Assembly: GCF_001650495.1 (NCBI RefSeq) | Contig: NZ_LWCS01000020.1 | Span: 1 to 64,000, forward strand | Direction of reading: 5' to 3' | Length of the DNA stretch: 64,000 nt | DNA from: Mycolicibacterium iranicum | GTDB taxonomy: Bacteria; Actinomycetota; Actinomycetes; Mycobacteriales; Mycobacteriaceae | Shown: in pieces, positions 34,727 through 44,090 of the stretch | Position numbering within the stretch: position 1 is the stretch's first letter | How the letters are laid out: every line of letters begins with the position of its first letter | Made by a program: the position numbers and the translations under genes | Notes under the pieces: generated by a model | Seen by the model: only the letters and a program-made list of their open reading frames with translations | The model's database searches: none | Told to the model about the DNA's origin: nothing

Positions 34727-36925
34727 ATGCCTATCGCGATCCTTGAAGAGCACAACGACCTCGCCGATTCCGTGCGGGCGTTCGTGGAACGGGTCGCTCC
34801 GTCGGAGGCGCTTCACGAAGCCCTCGAAACACCGATCCCGAATCCCCCTCCCTATTGGAAGCCGGCCTCCGAGCAGGGCCTGCAGGGCGTACATCTCTCG
34901 GAGTCGGTCGGCGGACAGGGGTTCGGCATCCTCGAACTCGCCATCGCCGTCGCCGAGTTCGGCTACGGCGCGGTCCCGGGACCGTTCGTCCCGTCAGCCA
35001 TCGCCAGCGCGCTGATCGCCGCCAACGACCCAGATGCCGCGATCCTCAACGACCTGGCGTCCGGCGATCTCATCGCCGCGTACGCCCTCGACTCCGGCCT
35101 GACGGCGACCCGGCAGGGTGACAGCCTGGTCATCCGCGGCGAAGCCCGCGCCGTTCCCGCCGCCGCGCAGGCGGCCGTCCTCGTCCTGCCGGTGTCGATC
35201 GAGTCCGGCGAGGAGTGGGTGGTCCTCGACGCCGCCGACCTCGAGATCGAACCCGTGCAGAGCGTCGACCCGCTTCGCCCGGTCGCCCACGTGCGCGCCA
35301 ACGCCGTCGAGCTCGGCCCGGAAGCGGTGGGGGACCGTGTGCTCGGCAACCTCAGCCGGGCGCATGCGCGCGCACTGATGTCCACACTGCTGTCGGCGGA
35401 GGCGATCGGTGTCGCGCGCTGGGCCACCGACACCGCAGCGGCGTACGCGAAGATTCGCGAGCAGTTCGGCCGCCCCATCGGCCAGTTCCAGGCCATCAAG
35501 CACAAGTGCGCCAACATGATCGCCGAGACGGAGCGCGCGACCGCCGCGGTGTGGGATGCCGCGCGCGCGATCGACGAGGCCGGCGAGAACCCGGACAGCG
35601 CCTACGGGTTCGCCGCCGCGGTGGCCGCCACGCTGGCTCCGGCCGCCGCACAGCACTGCACGCAGGACTGCATCCAGGTCCACGGCGGTATCGGTTTCAC
35701 CTGGGAGCACGACACCAACGTCTACTACCGACGCGCGTTGGTGCTCGCGGCGTGCTTCGGCCGCGCGTCCGACTACCCGCAACGGGTTGTCGACATCGCC
35801 ACGACCACGGGGATGCGCGAGCTCAACATCGACCTGGACCCCGAGACCGAGAAGCTGCGCGATCAGATCCGCGCGGAAGTGGCTGAACTGAAAGAGATCC
35901 CGCGGGAGCAACGCAACGCCGCGATCGCCGAGGGAGGCTGGGTGCAACCCCACCTGCCGGTGCCGTGGGGACGTGCGTCGAACCCGATCGAGCAGATCAT
36001 CATCGCCCAGGAGTTCTCGACCGGGCGGGTCAAGCGTCCCGCCATGGGTATCGCCGCATGGATCATTCCTTCGATCGTGGCGTTCGGCACCGACGAACAG
36101 AAGGAACGATTCCTGCCGCCCACCTTCCGCGGCGAAATGATCTGGTGTCAGCTGTTTTCCGAGCCGGGCGCGGGTTCTGACCTGGCCAGCCTGACCACCA
36201 AGGCCACCAAGGTCGAAGGCGGCTGGCGAATCACCGGGCAGAAAATCTGGACGACGGGTGCTCAGTACTCGGAATGGGGTGCCCTGCTTGCGCGCACCGA
36301 CCCCAGCGCTCCGAAACACCAGGGCATCACCTACTTCCTACTCGACATGAAGAGCGAGGGCGTCGAGGTCAAGCCGCTGCGCGAGCTGACCGGCAACGCC
36401 ATGTTCAACACCGTGTTCATCGACGATGTGTTCGTCCCCGACGAGTTGGTACTCGGCGAGGTGAACCGCGGCTGGGAGGTCAGCCGCAACACCCTGACCA
36501 ACGAGCGGGTTTCGATCGGCAGCAGCGAGCCGCCGTTCCTGCCCAGCCTGAACAAGTTCGTCGAGTTCGTCGGAGAGGGTCACTTCGACCAGATCGCACA
36601 GAACCACGCGGGCATCCTGATCGCCGAAGGGCATGCGGCCAAAGTGCTCAATATGCGGTCCACGCTGCTGACGCTGGCCGGCGGCGACCCGATGCCCGCC
36701 GCGGCGATCTCAAAGCTGTTGTCGATGAAGACGGGCCAGGGCTACGCCGAGTTCGCGGTGGCCTCGTTCGGGACGGACGCTGTCGTCGGGGACCCCGCGG
36801 AGATCACCGGCCGCTGGGCGGACTATCTGCTGGCCAGCCGGTCCACCACGATCTACGGCGGTACCTCCGAGGTGCAGCTGAACATCATCGCCGAGCGGTT
36901 GCTGGGATTGCCCCGCGACCCGTAA
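34727..36925 (+). CDS. fadE6: Acyl-CoA dehydrogenase FadE6 (fused double-domain)
   Basis: A 732-residue protein made of two acyl-CoA dehydrogenase units. Residues 1-370 hold a degenerate-looking unit ending VHGGIGFTWEHDTNVYYRR. Residues 385-732 hold a second unit with WCQLFSEPGAGSDLASL, GQKIWTT and TTIYGGTSEVQLNIIAERLLGLP. Double FadE proteins of about 730 residues (FadE6, FadE34) occur in mycobacteria and act on CoA esters of fatty or steroid side chains. ATG 34727 has GAAAGG seven bases upstream and is preferred over GTG 34712. Confidence 0.9.
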   Translation: MPIAILEEHNDLADSVRAFVERVAPSEALHEALETPIPNPPPYWKPASEQGLQGVHLSESVGGQGFGILELAIAVAEFGYGAVPGPFVPSAIASALIAANDPDAAILNDLASGDLIAAYALDSGLTATRQGDSLVIRGEARAVPAAAQAAVLVLPVSIESGEEWVVLDAADLEIEPVQSVDPLRPVAHVRANAVELGPEAVGDRVLGNLSRAHARALMSTLLSAEAIGVARWATDTAAAYAKIREQFGRPIGQFQAIKHKCANMIAETERATAAVWDAARAIDEAGENPDSAYGFAAAVAATLAPAAAQHCTQDCIQVHGGIGFTWEHDTNVYYRRALVLAACFGRASDYPQRVVDIATTTGMRELNIDLDPETEKLRDQIRAEVAELKEIPREQRNAAIAEGGWVQPHLPVPWGRASNPIEQIIIAQEFSTGRVKRPAMGIAAWIIPSIVAFGTDEQKERFLPPTFRGEMIWCQLFSEPGAGSDLASLTTKATKVEGGWRITGQKIWTTGAQYSEWGALLARTDPSAPKHQGITYFLLDMKSEGVEVKPLRELTGNAMFNTVFIDDVFVPDELVLGEVNRGWEVSRNTLTNERVSIGSSEPPFLPSLNKFVEFVGEGHFDQIAQNHAGILIAEGHAAKVLNMRSTLLTLAGGDPMPAAAISKLLSMKTGQGYAEFAVASFGTDAVVGDPAEITGRWADYLLASRSTTIYGGTSEVQLNIIAERLLGLPRDP

Positions 36926-36949
36926 ACGGCACGGCGGCCGGTGCGGCGC

Positions 36950-38056
36950 CTAACGCCACTCGGTGACCACGAGATGTCGAATCTGGTTGCCGCCGTTGCG
37001 TTTGGCTTCGTACATCGCCCGGTCGGCGTTGCGGTAGAGGGCGAACACGAAGTCCTCGAACTCCCGCGGCGAGACGTCGGCGATCCTTCCGATGGCGGCC
37101 CCGACACTGGCGGTGACCCGGTACGGCATCCGATCGATGGCGTCGCAGACGTCCTGGGGCACCGGCCCTGGGTGCTCGCTGTCGAGAAACTCCGCGATGA
37201 GGAACTCTTCGCCTCCGATCCGACCGACGAGGGTTCGATCCGGCGACACCGTCCTCAGGATGTCGCCGACCGCGATCAGTGCCTTGTCGCCGACGTCGTG
37301 ACCACTGGTGTCGTTGAGGTTCTTGAACCGGTCGAGATCGATCATCGAGACGCTGAGGAACTCCTCGCCTGCGCGTTTCGACAGCAGCGCCACGCTGAGT
37401 CGCTGGAACAGAGCTCGCCGGTTCAGCAGACCCGTCAATGGATCGCGATCTGAATCCACCACGTCTCCGCCGAGGGTGTGCACGACGAACTGCAGCCAGA
37501 ACGGAACCAAGGTGTTGATGACCTGTCCGAGCGCCACGACGGCCAGGGCCAGGAACGCGTCGCCTCCACCTGTCACGTAGCGGTAGCCGAGGATGGCGCC
37601 GACGACGGCGACAGTCGCGATGTGGTACGCCATCAGCCTCGACGTGTGGCAGCACGCGATGTAGCCGCCGGTGACCGCGAACGCCGTGACGCCGACCAGT
37701 CCGACCATCTGCTTTGTTTGAACAAGACAGAAGATGGCGATGCTCACGTCGAGCATCACGACAAACGCCACCGATTCGAATCGCGACGGCCAACTGATGA
37801 GCCACAACATCGCACAGCCAATCCCATTGGCGACGGCAGTCCATCCCAGTGCCGCGGCGAGGCCGCCACGGGCGTCGGACTGGCTCAAGTTCAGTGCTAT
37901 TGCCACGGCGACCAGCGACACGGTGACGATGACGATCACCCCGCGCGAGACGTGCAGCAGACGCCGCGACTGCATGTACTCGTGGAACCAGTCGAAATGG
38001 TCGACCTGCCGCCACCAGTTCCCGACGTGTACACCCAACGAGCTACGTCTCAGCAT
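36950..38056 (-). CDS. Membrane-bound GGDEF-domain protein (probable diguanylate cyclase)
   Basis: A 368-residue protein. About six membrane helices span residues 35-205, followed by a GGDEF domain at about 212-365. The active-site motif is GGEEF near residue 281 with preceding DRDPLTGLLNRRAL and DLDRFKNLNDTSGHDVGD, so it is predicted active for cyclic-di-GMP synthesis. No EAL domain and no clear RxxD inhibitory site are visible. The membrane part probably senses a signal. The gene is not part of the M. tuberculosis order around fadE6, so it is an accessory gene here. Confidence 0.9.
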   Translation of the reverse strand: MLRRSSLGVHVGNWWRQVDHFDWFHEYMQSRRLLHVSRGVIVIVTVSLVAVAIALNLSQSDARGGLAAALGWTAVANGIGCAMLWLISWPSRFESVAFVVMLDVSIAIFCLVQTKQMVGLVGVTAFAVTGGYIACCHTSRLMAYHIATVAVVGAILGYRYVTGGGDAFLALAVVALGQVINTLVPFWLQFVVHTLGGDVVDSDRDPLTGLLNRRALFQRLSVALLSKRAGEEFLSVSMIDLDRFKNLNDTSGHDVGDKALIAVGDILRTVSPDRTLVGRIGGEEFLIAEFLDSEHPGPVPQDVCDAIDRMPYRVTASVGAAIGRIADVSPREFEDFVFALYRNADRAMYEAKRNGGNQIRHLVVTEWR

Positions 38057-38321
38057 CGACGGATCGACCGAGGCCTAGTGCAGGGACAGTGAGCGGGGTC
38101 CGACTGTCCCGCTATCACCCCGCAGTCGCTCCACACCACCGATCACCCCGAAGACTCTACGACGAATTTGGCAGTTTGTGCCCGGACCATGGGCATTTGC
38201 CGGGGACTCACAAAATGTCAGCGACGACAACGGTTTTCGCGGAGGGTATTGACAAGCACGTCGATAGTTGAAAAGCCCGTGCCGCGGAATGCATCCCGAA
38301 ATTCAGGGAACCCGTCCGACG

Positions 38322-38651
38322 ATGAGCAACGACCGTGATTTTGCCGAGAAGAGGCTGGACAAGCCGGGCGCGTTTCGGGCTGCTGCGCTGTACGGCGTCG
38401 CCGTCGTCGCTGTGGCCGGCCTGGCGTTCGCCTTTTATGCGTTCGGCGCCCGCGACTCGGTGTATGCCGCCTCGCTGGTGCCGCTGTTCCTGTTCCTCGG
38501 AGGTGCAGGTGCGCTCGTCCGCGCCTACCGCGTGTGGAAAGCCGGTGGCGGATGGGTCGCCTGGCAGGGCATCGCGTGGTTCCTGCTGCTACTGATGCTG
38601 GTCGCGCTGGCGATCCCCGGCGCGGCCTTCATGGTCGGAGGGGTCAACTAA
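38322..38651 (+). CDS. Small integral membrane protein of unknown function
   Basis: A 109-residue protein starting MSNDRDFAEKRLDKPGAF, with three predicted membrane helices (about 20-38, 45-64 and 82-104). No family motif was recognised. ATG 38322 gives the sensible cytosolic start; an in-frame ATG at 38268 would add 18 residues of poor quality. The 265-base gap upstream holds no other gene I can support. It is convergent with the P450 gene 12 bases away. Confidence 0.65.
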   Translation: MSNDRDFAEKRLDKPGAFRAAALYGVAVVAVAGLAFAFYAFGARDSVYAASLVPLFLFLGGAGALVRAYRVWKAGGGWVAWQGIAWFLLLLMLVALAIPGAAFMVGGVN

Positions 38652-38663
38652 GGCGGGATCGCG

Positions 38664-39929
38664 TCAGTCTCCGATCGCCTCAACGTCGATGAGAACATGC
38701 CGCGGCCCGCGGAAGATCTGACTCTGCCGATACGGCGGCGAGTCGGTGACCAAGCGTGGCCGGTGGACGCGGCGTAGGAATATCTCCAGCGCGAGGTTCA
38801 CCTCAAGCCGCGCCAGCGGTCCCCCCACGCAGGTGTGAATGCCGCTGCCCCAACCGAAGTGCCGATTGTCCGGACGAAAGACGTCGAATACGTCCGGGTC
38901 GGTGAACCGGCGGGGGTCACGGTTGGCCGCGCCGTACATCAGATGAACGGCGGCGCCTTTCGGGATCACCACACCACCGACCTCGATGTCAGCAGTGGCG
39001 CTTCGGCTCGGGAAGAACTGCACCGCCGATTGCAGGCGCTGCACCTCCTCGATCGCCCGAGGGATGAGTTCCGGACGGTCGCGCAGCAGTTCGACGGTCC
39101 CGGGATTGCGCAGAAAGGTCAGCACACAGTTGGAGATGGTGTTGACGGTGGAGTCGTGCCCGGCGATGAGCAGCAGCACCGCGTTGGCCAGCGCCTGCGC
39201 GGGCGGCATCGCGCCGTCCGGTCCGGACGTGTCGTTGACCAGCGCGGCCAGCAATCCGTGACCCCCACCGCCGCGAAAACCTTCGATCAGTTGGGCCAGG
39301 TAGTCGCGGAGCTCGGCCTGGGCGGCGCGCGCCTTGGCAGCTCGAAGACGTCCCTCATCGGTGGTCGCATCGGGGCCGAAGTCCACGCCGGCGAGCATGT
39401 CGAAGATCCAGGCGTGGAACCGCGGCTCGTCTTCCAGCGGCACCCCGAGAATCTTGCAGATCACCATCACAGGTACCGGGTAGGCGTAGTCGTCGACGAC
39501 GTCGATCCTGGTGCGTCCGTCGGCCTTCGCCGTGTCGAGCAGATCGTTGCACAGCGCGACGATCGCCGGCTCCATGCCAGGGATCAGGTCGGGTGAGTGG
39601 GGCGGGGCGAAATGACGGCTGACCTGGCGACGCGCGGTGTCGTGATCGGGCGGGTCGGTGACGATCAAGCTGGGCTCAGGACCATAACCCTCAACGTCGT
39701 CGGCGGGTTCGGCCGGTGCCCGATCCGCGCTGAGGGGACTACGCCGGATATCGGAAGTCACCCGCGGGTCGTGGGCCAGCGCCATGAGCTCGTAGTATCC
39801 GGTCACGACGTACAGGTCGTCGGCGACCCGCGCGACCGGCGTCTTGCGCAATTCGGCGAAGAACGGATAGGGGTCGGCTCGGTGGGCGAAGGCCATCGCC
39901 TGCGCCCAGGCTTGTGATGCGTTCGTCAT
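38664..39929 (-). CDS. Cytochrome P450 monooxygenase
   Basis: A 421-residue soluble bacterial P450. It has the I-helix oxygen-activation motif AGHDST, the K-helix ExxR (EVQR) and the haem loop FGWGSGIHTCVGG with Cys367 as ligand. It lies downstream of its own ferredoxin reductase and ferredoxin genes in one operon, an unusually complete redox set. The substrate is unknown. ATG 39929 is preceded by GAGGAAA; an ATG 15 bases earlier (MPEET) overlaps that site and is rejected. Confidence 0.92.
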   Translation of the reverse strand: MTNASQAWAQAMAFAHRADPYPFFAELRKTPVARVADDLYVVTGYYELMALAHDPRVTSDIRRSPLSADRAPAEPADDVEGYGPEPSLIVTDPPDHDTARRQVSRHFAPPHSPDLIPGMEPAIVALCNDLLDTAKADGRTRIDVVDDYAYPVPVMVICKILGVPLEDEPRFHAWIFDMLAGVDFGPDATTDEGRLRAAKARAAQAELRDYLAQLIEGFRGGGGHGLLAALVNDTSGPDGAMPPAQALANAVLLLIAGHDSTVNTISNCVLTFLRNPGTVELLRDRPELIPRAIEEVQRLQSAVQFFPSRSATADIEVGGVVIPKGAAVHLMYGAANRDPRRFTDPDVFDVFRPDNRHFGWGSGIHTCVGGPLARLEVNLALEIFLRRVHRPRLVTDSPPYRQSQIFRGPRHVLIDVEAIGD

Positions 39930-39943
39930 GGTTTCCTCGGGCA

Positions 39944-41338
39944 TCACCGGCGCAGGAATTCCGCGCCGCGGTCGGTCGGATCGTGCCCGGTCAAAACCAC
40001 GTCCGGAATCCCGGTGGGCACGCGGGGGTCGGGGAAGCGGGCAGGGATGGGCTCGCTGCGTAGCGGCTGGTCGAAGCCGGGTGGCGGCGGTGGGAACGGT
40101 GCCGAGCGCTCTATCAGGTCTGCGTAGTACGGCAGCCACTTACCGTGGTTGAAGGTGACGGCGCCCACCACCCGTCCGCGGCGGCCGTACGCTGCCGCGA
40201 ACCGGAAGTCCTCGGGCGAGCCCTGGGTGAAGACGATCTCGTCGCCGAAGGAGCACACTCCGACGCCCTTGATGTTCACCCCGAACTGGCCCGACCAGAA
40301 CGAGGGCAGCGGCAGATGCGGTTTGCGGCCGGTCTCCAGATTGATCATGTTGTTCGCCGCGACCTCACCGCCCGACACCGCGTTGTCCCAGTGCTCCAGT
40401 GACATGAACTGGTACTCGTAGAGCACGTGTGGGGCTCGGGCCACATCGCCTGCGACGAAGACGTTGTCGGTCACCACACCGTTGATGTCGAAGGCGCGGC
40501 AGCCGGCGTCGCAGGCCACCCCCCAGAATCCCGTCGCCAACCCGGCATCGTCGAGCCACTCCACGTTGCGGATCGATCCCAGCGAGGCAACCACCACGTC
40601 GACGGTCAGCGTTGTGCCGTCGGACAGGCGCGCGCTGCGTACGTGCCCGGAGTCGTCGCCGTCGAGCCCGAGCACCGACACCCCGGTGCGCAGATCGACG
40701 CCGGCACCGCGTTGCAGCGCAGCGGCCAGTTCGCCGATCACTCCACCCAGCGCGCCGACCAGCGGTGCCGGGCCCCGTTCGGCAACCGTGACGGCGAGGT
40801 CGAGTTCACGACACACCGAGGCCATCTCGGACCCGATGAAGCCCGAACCGACGATGAGCACCCGGTTCGGTCCCGCGTGCAGGGCCGCCTGCAACGCGGC
40901 AGCGTCGTCGCTGGTGCGCAGCGTGAACACCCCATCCAGCGCCGCCTCAACCGGGTTGGGCCACGGCCGGGCCCGCACGCCGGTCGCGATCAGCAACCGG
41001 TCGTACTCCACTGCCGAGCCGTCGGCCAGGTGAACGCGTTTGGCGCGACGGTCCAGACGGGTCGCGGGAACACCCAGGCGCCAGTCCGCGTCGACCCGGC
41101 GCAGCCGCGGCAGTTTCGTGTGATCGGCGGCTACCCAGCCTTTGAGAACCTGTTTGGACAGCGGCGGCCGATCGTAGGGTTCGTGGGGTTCATCGCCGAT
41201 GATCGTCAGCGCTCCGCTGAATCCGCCGTCGCGCAGCGCTTCTGCGGCACGTAACCCGGCCAGCGAGGCACCCACGATGACGATGCGACCGGTCCTGCGG
41301 AACGAGTCGACGAGTTCCCCGATCAGGTCGACCGTCAC
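39944..41338 (-). CDS. NAD(P)H-dependent ferredoxin reductase (FAD)
   Basis: A 464-residue flavoprotein of the rubredoxin/ferredoxin reductase type. The FAD dinucleotide motif GRIVIVGASLAGLRAAEAL is near the N-terminus, a second NAD motif (VLIVGSGFIGSEMA) is near 155, and the FAD loop VTDNVFVAGDVA is present. The C-terminus is about 50 residues longer than many homologues and Pro-rich. GTG 41338 overlaps the ferredoxin stop, so the longer open frame upstream is a shadow. It passes electrons from NAD(P)H to the adjacent ferredoxin for the P450. Confidence 0.9.
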   Translation of the reverse strand: MTVDLIGELVDSFRRTGRIVIVGASLAGLRAAEALRDGGFSGALTIIGDEPHEPYDRPPLSKQVLKGWVAADHTKLPRLRRVDADWRLGVPATRLDRRAKRVHLADGSAVEYDRLLIATGVRARPWPNPVEAALDGVFTLRTSDDAAALQAALHAGPNRVLIVGSGFIGSEMASVCRELDLAVTVAERGPAPLVGALGGVIGELAAALQRGAGVDLRTGVSVLGLDGDDSGHVRSARLSDGTTLTVDVVVASLGSIRNVEWLDDAGLATGFWGVACDAGCRAFDINGVVTDNVFVAGDVARAPHVLYEYQFMSLEHWDNAVSGGEVAANNMINLETGRKPHLPLPSFWSGQFGVNIKGVGVCSFGDEIVFTQGSPEDFRFAAAYGRRGRVVGAVTFNHGKWLPYYADLIERSAPFPPPPPGFDQPLRSEPIPARFPDPRVPTGIPDVVLTGHDPTDRGAEFLRR

Positions 41339-41550
41339 AGGCTGTCCCGGTCCTCGGGCGGATCGACCTCCACCACGATCGCTTGTACCGGACAGGACGC
41401 AGCCGCCCGCAGCACGCGTTGCCGTTGGGAAACATCCGGATTCGGGTCGTAGGCCAGTGCCTCCTCGCCGAGCATGCGCATCACCTCCGGCGCCAGTGGT
41501 ACGCACTGCGCGTATCCCTGACACCGGTTGAGGTCCACCACGAGCCGCAT
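41335..41550 (-). CDS. 3Fe-4S type ferredoxin
   Basis: A 71-residue ferredoxin starting MRLVVDLNRCQGYAQCVPLAPEV. It has three Cys in a CxxxxxC...CP arrangement (C10, C16 and the Cys before Pro near the end), the single-cluster 3Fe-4S form that serves actinobacterial P450s. GGAG precedes the ATG. It is the first gene of the P450 operon and overlaps the reductase gene by four bases, so electron carrier and reductase are co-translated. Confidence 0.9.
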   Translation of the reverse strand: MRLVVDLNRCQGYAQCVPLAPEVMRMLGEEALAYDPNPDVSQRQRVLRAAASCPVQAIVVEVDPPEDRDSL

Positions 41551-41725
41551 CTGATCTCCTACCCGCAGCGGTTGCCGTGGCCGACGGACGGCTGCCGAGT
41601 CTCCCGTAGCGCGTCGCCCACCTGGGCGCGCGCTCCCCTCCGACACAGTGACTTCACGCGCCGATTCTTACGCGCTCGTCAACGCTCGTCTTGACTTGAG
41701 ACGACACAGCCGCGACATTTCGACG

Positions 41726-42736
41726 GTGCACAGCATCCGGGCCACTTGCCTGCTCCAATACCGGGAACTGGTGACCGAACTCGACTTCGATCCGGACCCG
41801 ATCCTGGCCGCGGCCGGTGTCCGACCGGACGACGCCGGTCGCCCAGACCGGTTCATCGAGCTGCGGGCGGCGATCCAGACCATCGAGTCGACGGCAGAGA
41901 TCACCGGCACGCCCGACTTCGGACGTCGGCTCGCGGCGCGGCGGGGGATCGAGACGTTGGGTCCGGTGGGCGTCGCGGCGCAGTCGGCAGCTACTTTCGC
42001 CGACGCACTGAACATCTTCACGGGTTTTATCGGTGCGCACAGCCCCGGGCTGGCACTGACACTGCGGCCGCTGGGCAATTCGCAGTACACGGCGATGGAG
42101 CTTCGCTTCATGCTCGATCCACCCCCGCAAAGCCGACAGTCGATCGAGCTGTACCTGATGGCGGCGCTGCAGATATTCCGTAGCCTGCTGGGGTCCCACT
42201 ATTCGCCGCTGGCAGCACAATTCCCGCACTCGGCACTGACCGAAAGAGCACGGTACATCCGCGATTTCGGCTGCACGTGCCATTTCTCCCGACCGGTCGC
42301 CGGCTTTACGTTGCGCGTTACCGACCTGCGCCGGCCGCTGCGCACATCGGGCCAGGCCGACCACGCGGCACTGGACCACGTGCGGAGTTTGACGCCGGTG
42401 CGCCCGGCGGCGATGGCCCTATCTGTGGCAGAACTGATTCGGGCCCTGCTCCCGACGGGGGCACCGAGCCTGGGGCCGGTGGCTACCCATTTCGATCTCC
42501 ATCCGCGCACCCTGCAGCGACGACTGTCCGCCGACGGCACATCATTCGAGGCCATCGTGGACAAGGTGCGCCGCGAGACCGCCGAGCACTATCTGCGCGA
42601 CACCGATGTCAGCCTGGACCAGTTGGCGCACCTGCTGGGTTACTCAGAACAGAGCGTGCTCACCCGCGCGTGCAACCGTTGGTTCGGACGTACACCCAGC
42701 GAGTACCGGCGCGGTGATCGAGCGGGCAGCACGTGA
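41726..42736 (+). CDS. AraC-family transcriptional regulator
   Basis: A 336-residue regulator. The N-terminal arabinose-binding-like domain (SIRATCLLQYRELVTELDFDPDPILAAAGV) and the C-terminal double HTH at about 235-330 (THFDLHPRTLQRRLSADG, YSEQSVLTRACNRWFGRTPSEYR) are clear. It resembles VirS/OruR-type AraC proteins of mycobacteria. GTG 41726 gives the family-typical start; an in-frame GTG at 41648 adds 26 atypical residues. It is divergent from the ferredoxin-reductase-P450 operon across a 175-base gap and is the obvious candidate activator. Confidence 0.87.
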   Translation: MHSIRATCLLQYRELVTELDFDPDPILAAAGVRPDDAGRPDRFIELRAAIQTIESTAEITGTPDFGRRLAARRGIETLGPVGVAAQSAATFADALNIFTGFIGAHSPGLALTLRPLGNSQYTAMELRFMLDPPPQSRQSIELYLMAALQIFRSLLGSHYSPLAAQFPHSALTERARYIRDFGCTCHFSRPVAGFTLRVTDLRRPLRTSGQADHAALDHVRSLTPVRPAAMALSVAELIRALLPTGAPSLGPVATHFDLHPRTLQRRLSADGTSFEAIVDKVRRETAEHYLRDTDVSLDQLAHLLGYSEQSVLTRACNRWFGRTPSEYRRGDRAGST

Positions 42737-42814
42737 GCTCCGCACCGCTTACCGATCTGTGACATGCCGGGTCTCACCGGGAGTCCCGCGCCAACCACCG
42801 GGTATCACGGCTCT

Positions 42815-44077
42815 ATGGCGTCCGAGCAACGGCACCCTGGTGGGGACTGCGACGTCCTCGTCATCGGCGCCGGACTGGCGGGGTTGCGGTGCGCGTCCGT
42901 TCTGCACGAACGCGGCTTGGCGGTCACAGTCTGGGATGCCGCGGACACGATCGGCGGCCGAGTCCGCACCGACGTCGTCGACGGGTTTCGTTGCGATCGC
43001 GGCTTCCAGGTTCTGAACCCCGCGTACCCGGAACTGCCACGGGCCGTTGATGTTTCGTCATTGCGGATACAGCCCTTCGAGGCCGGTATGGTTCTGCGTG
43101 ATCAGGACCGGTCGCGGGTGTGGGCGCATCCGCTCCGTTCGCCCGGTCGACTTCCGCGCATGCTGGCGACTGCGGGCCTCGGTGTTCGAGAGCTGTGGGC
43201 GCTTGCGCGGTGGGTGAGCCCGGCTCTGCGTGCTGGCGCGTTGACCGCGCCGACGCGCGACGATTCGCTGTACGCAGCCCTGGAGCGGGCACGAGTGCAC
43301 GGCTTGCCGCGCAGAGTTCTCGATCAGTTCCTCGCCGGTGTGGTCCTCGACGACAGGGGGACGACGTCGAATGCGTTCGTGTTGTTGCTCGTCCGGATGT
43401 TCGCGCTGGGCGTGCCGGGCCTACCCGCCGACGGCATGCAGGCGCTTCCGCGGGCGATTGCCGCGCCGATCGCCGACCGAATCGAACTGCAGCGCAGGGT
43501 GAATCAAGTCGAACGAGACGGAAGCGGCTGGACGGTCACCGACGGACACGACGTCGTGCGGACCCGTCACGTCGTGGTGGCCACCGATGCGAGCACAGCG
43601 AAAACCCTGACCGGGGTTCCTGCTCCGCAGATGAAGGGCGTGGTCACCGACTGGTGGGCCGCCGACCGTCCTCTCCCCGGACCGGCGATGCTGTGGGTGG
43701 ACGCCCGACCTACGCCTTCAGGGCCGTTGGTCAACGCTGCGGTCATCAGCAAGGCAGCGCCGACATACGCACCCGCGGGACGGCACCTCGTCGCCGCATC
43801 TGCCCTGCTCGGGCCCGGGTCTGAACCACCGTCGCAGGCGGCCATGCAGTCGCACGCAGGCGAGATCCTGGGCACCGACTCGTCGAGGTGGAGTCTCATC
43901 GCCCGACACGTGATCCCCGAAGCATTGCCCGTCCAACCACCCCCACTACGTGTCCGCCGTTCGATCCGCGTGGACGACGGGCTCTGGGTGTGCGGGGACC
44001 ACCGGGACACCGCCTCGATTCAGGGCGCTCTTGTCAGTGGCCGTCGTGTCGCCGAGGCCATCGCGGCTTCGCCCTGA
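42815..44077 (+). CDS. FAD-dependent amine oxidase / desaturase-like flavoprotein
   Basis: A 420-residue protein. The dinucleotide motif DVLVIGAGLAGLRCASVLHERG lies near residues 14-35, GGRVRTD follows, and the C-terminal FAD loop LWVCGDHRDTASIQGALVSGRRVAE is intact. It belongs to the flavin amine oxidase / phytoene desaturase superfamily. The substrate cannot be inferred. It follows the AraC gene on the same strand and ends 13 bases before the convergent SDR gene. Confidence 0.85.
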   Translation: MASEQRHPGGDCDVLVIGAGLAGLRCASVLHERGLAVTVWDAADTIGGRVRTDVVDGFRCDRGFQVLNPAYPELPRAVDVSSLRIQPFEAGMVLRDQDRSRVWAHPLRSPGRLPRMLATAGLGVRELWALARWVSPALRAGALTAPTRDDSLYAALERARVHGLPRRVLDQFLAGVVLDDRGTTSNAFVLLLVRMFALGVPGLPADGMQALPRAIAAPIADRIELQRRVNQVERDGSGWTVTDGHDVVRTRHVVVATDASTAKTLTGVPAPQMKGVVTDWWAADRPLPGPAMLWVDARPTPSGPLVNAAVISKAAPTYAPAGRHLVAASALLGPGSEPPSQAAMQSHAGEILGTDSSRWSLIARHVIPEALPVQPPPLRVRRSIRVDDGLWVCGDHRDTASIQGALVSGRRVAEAIAASP

Positions 44078-44090
44078 CGGTGGTGCGGGG

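Noticed and set aside
34727..36925. Suspicion that FadE6 is an artefactual fusion of two genes
   Set aside because: Double-domain FadE proteins of about 730 residues are normal in mycobacteria and the frame is uninterrupted.
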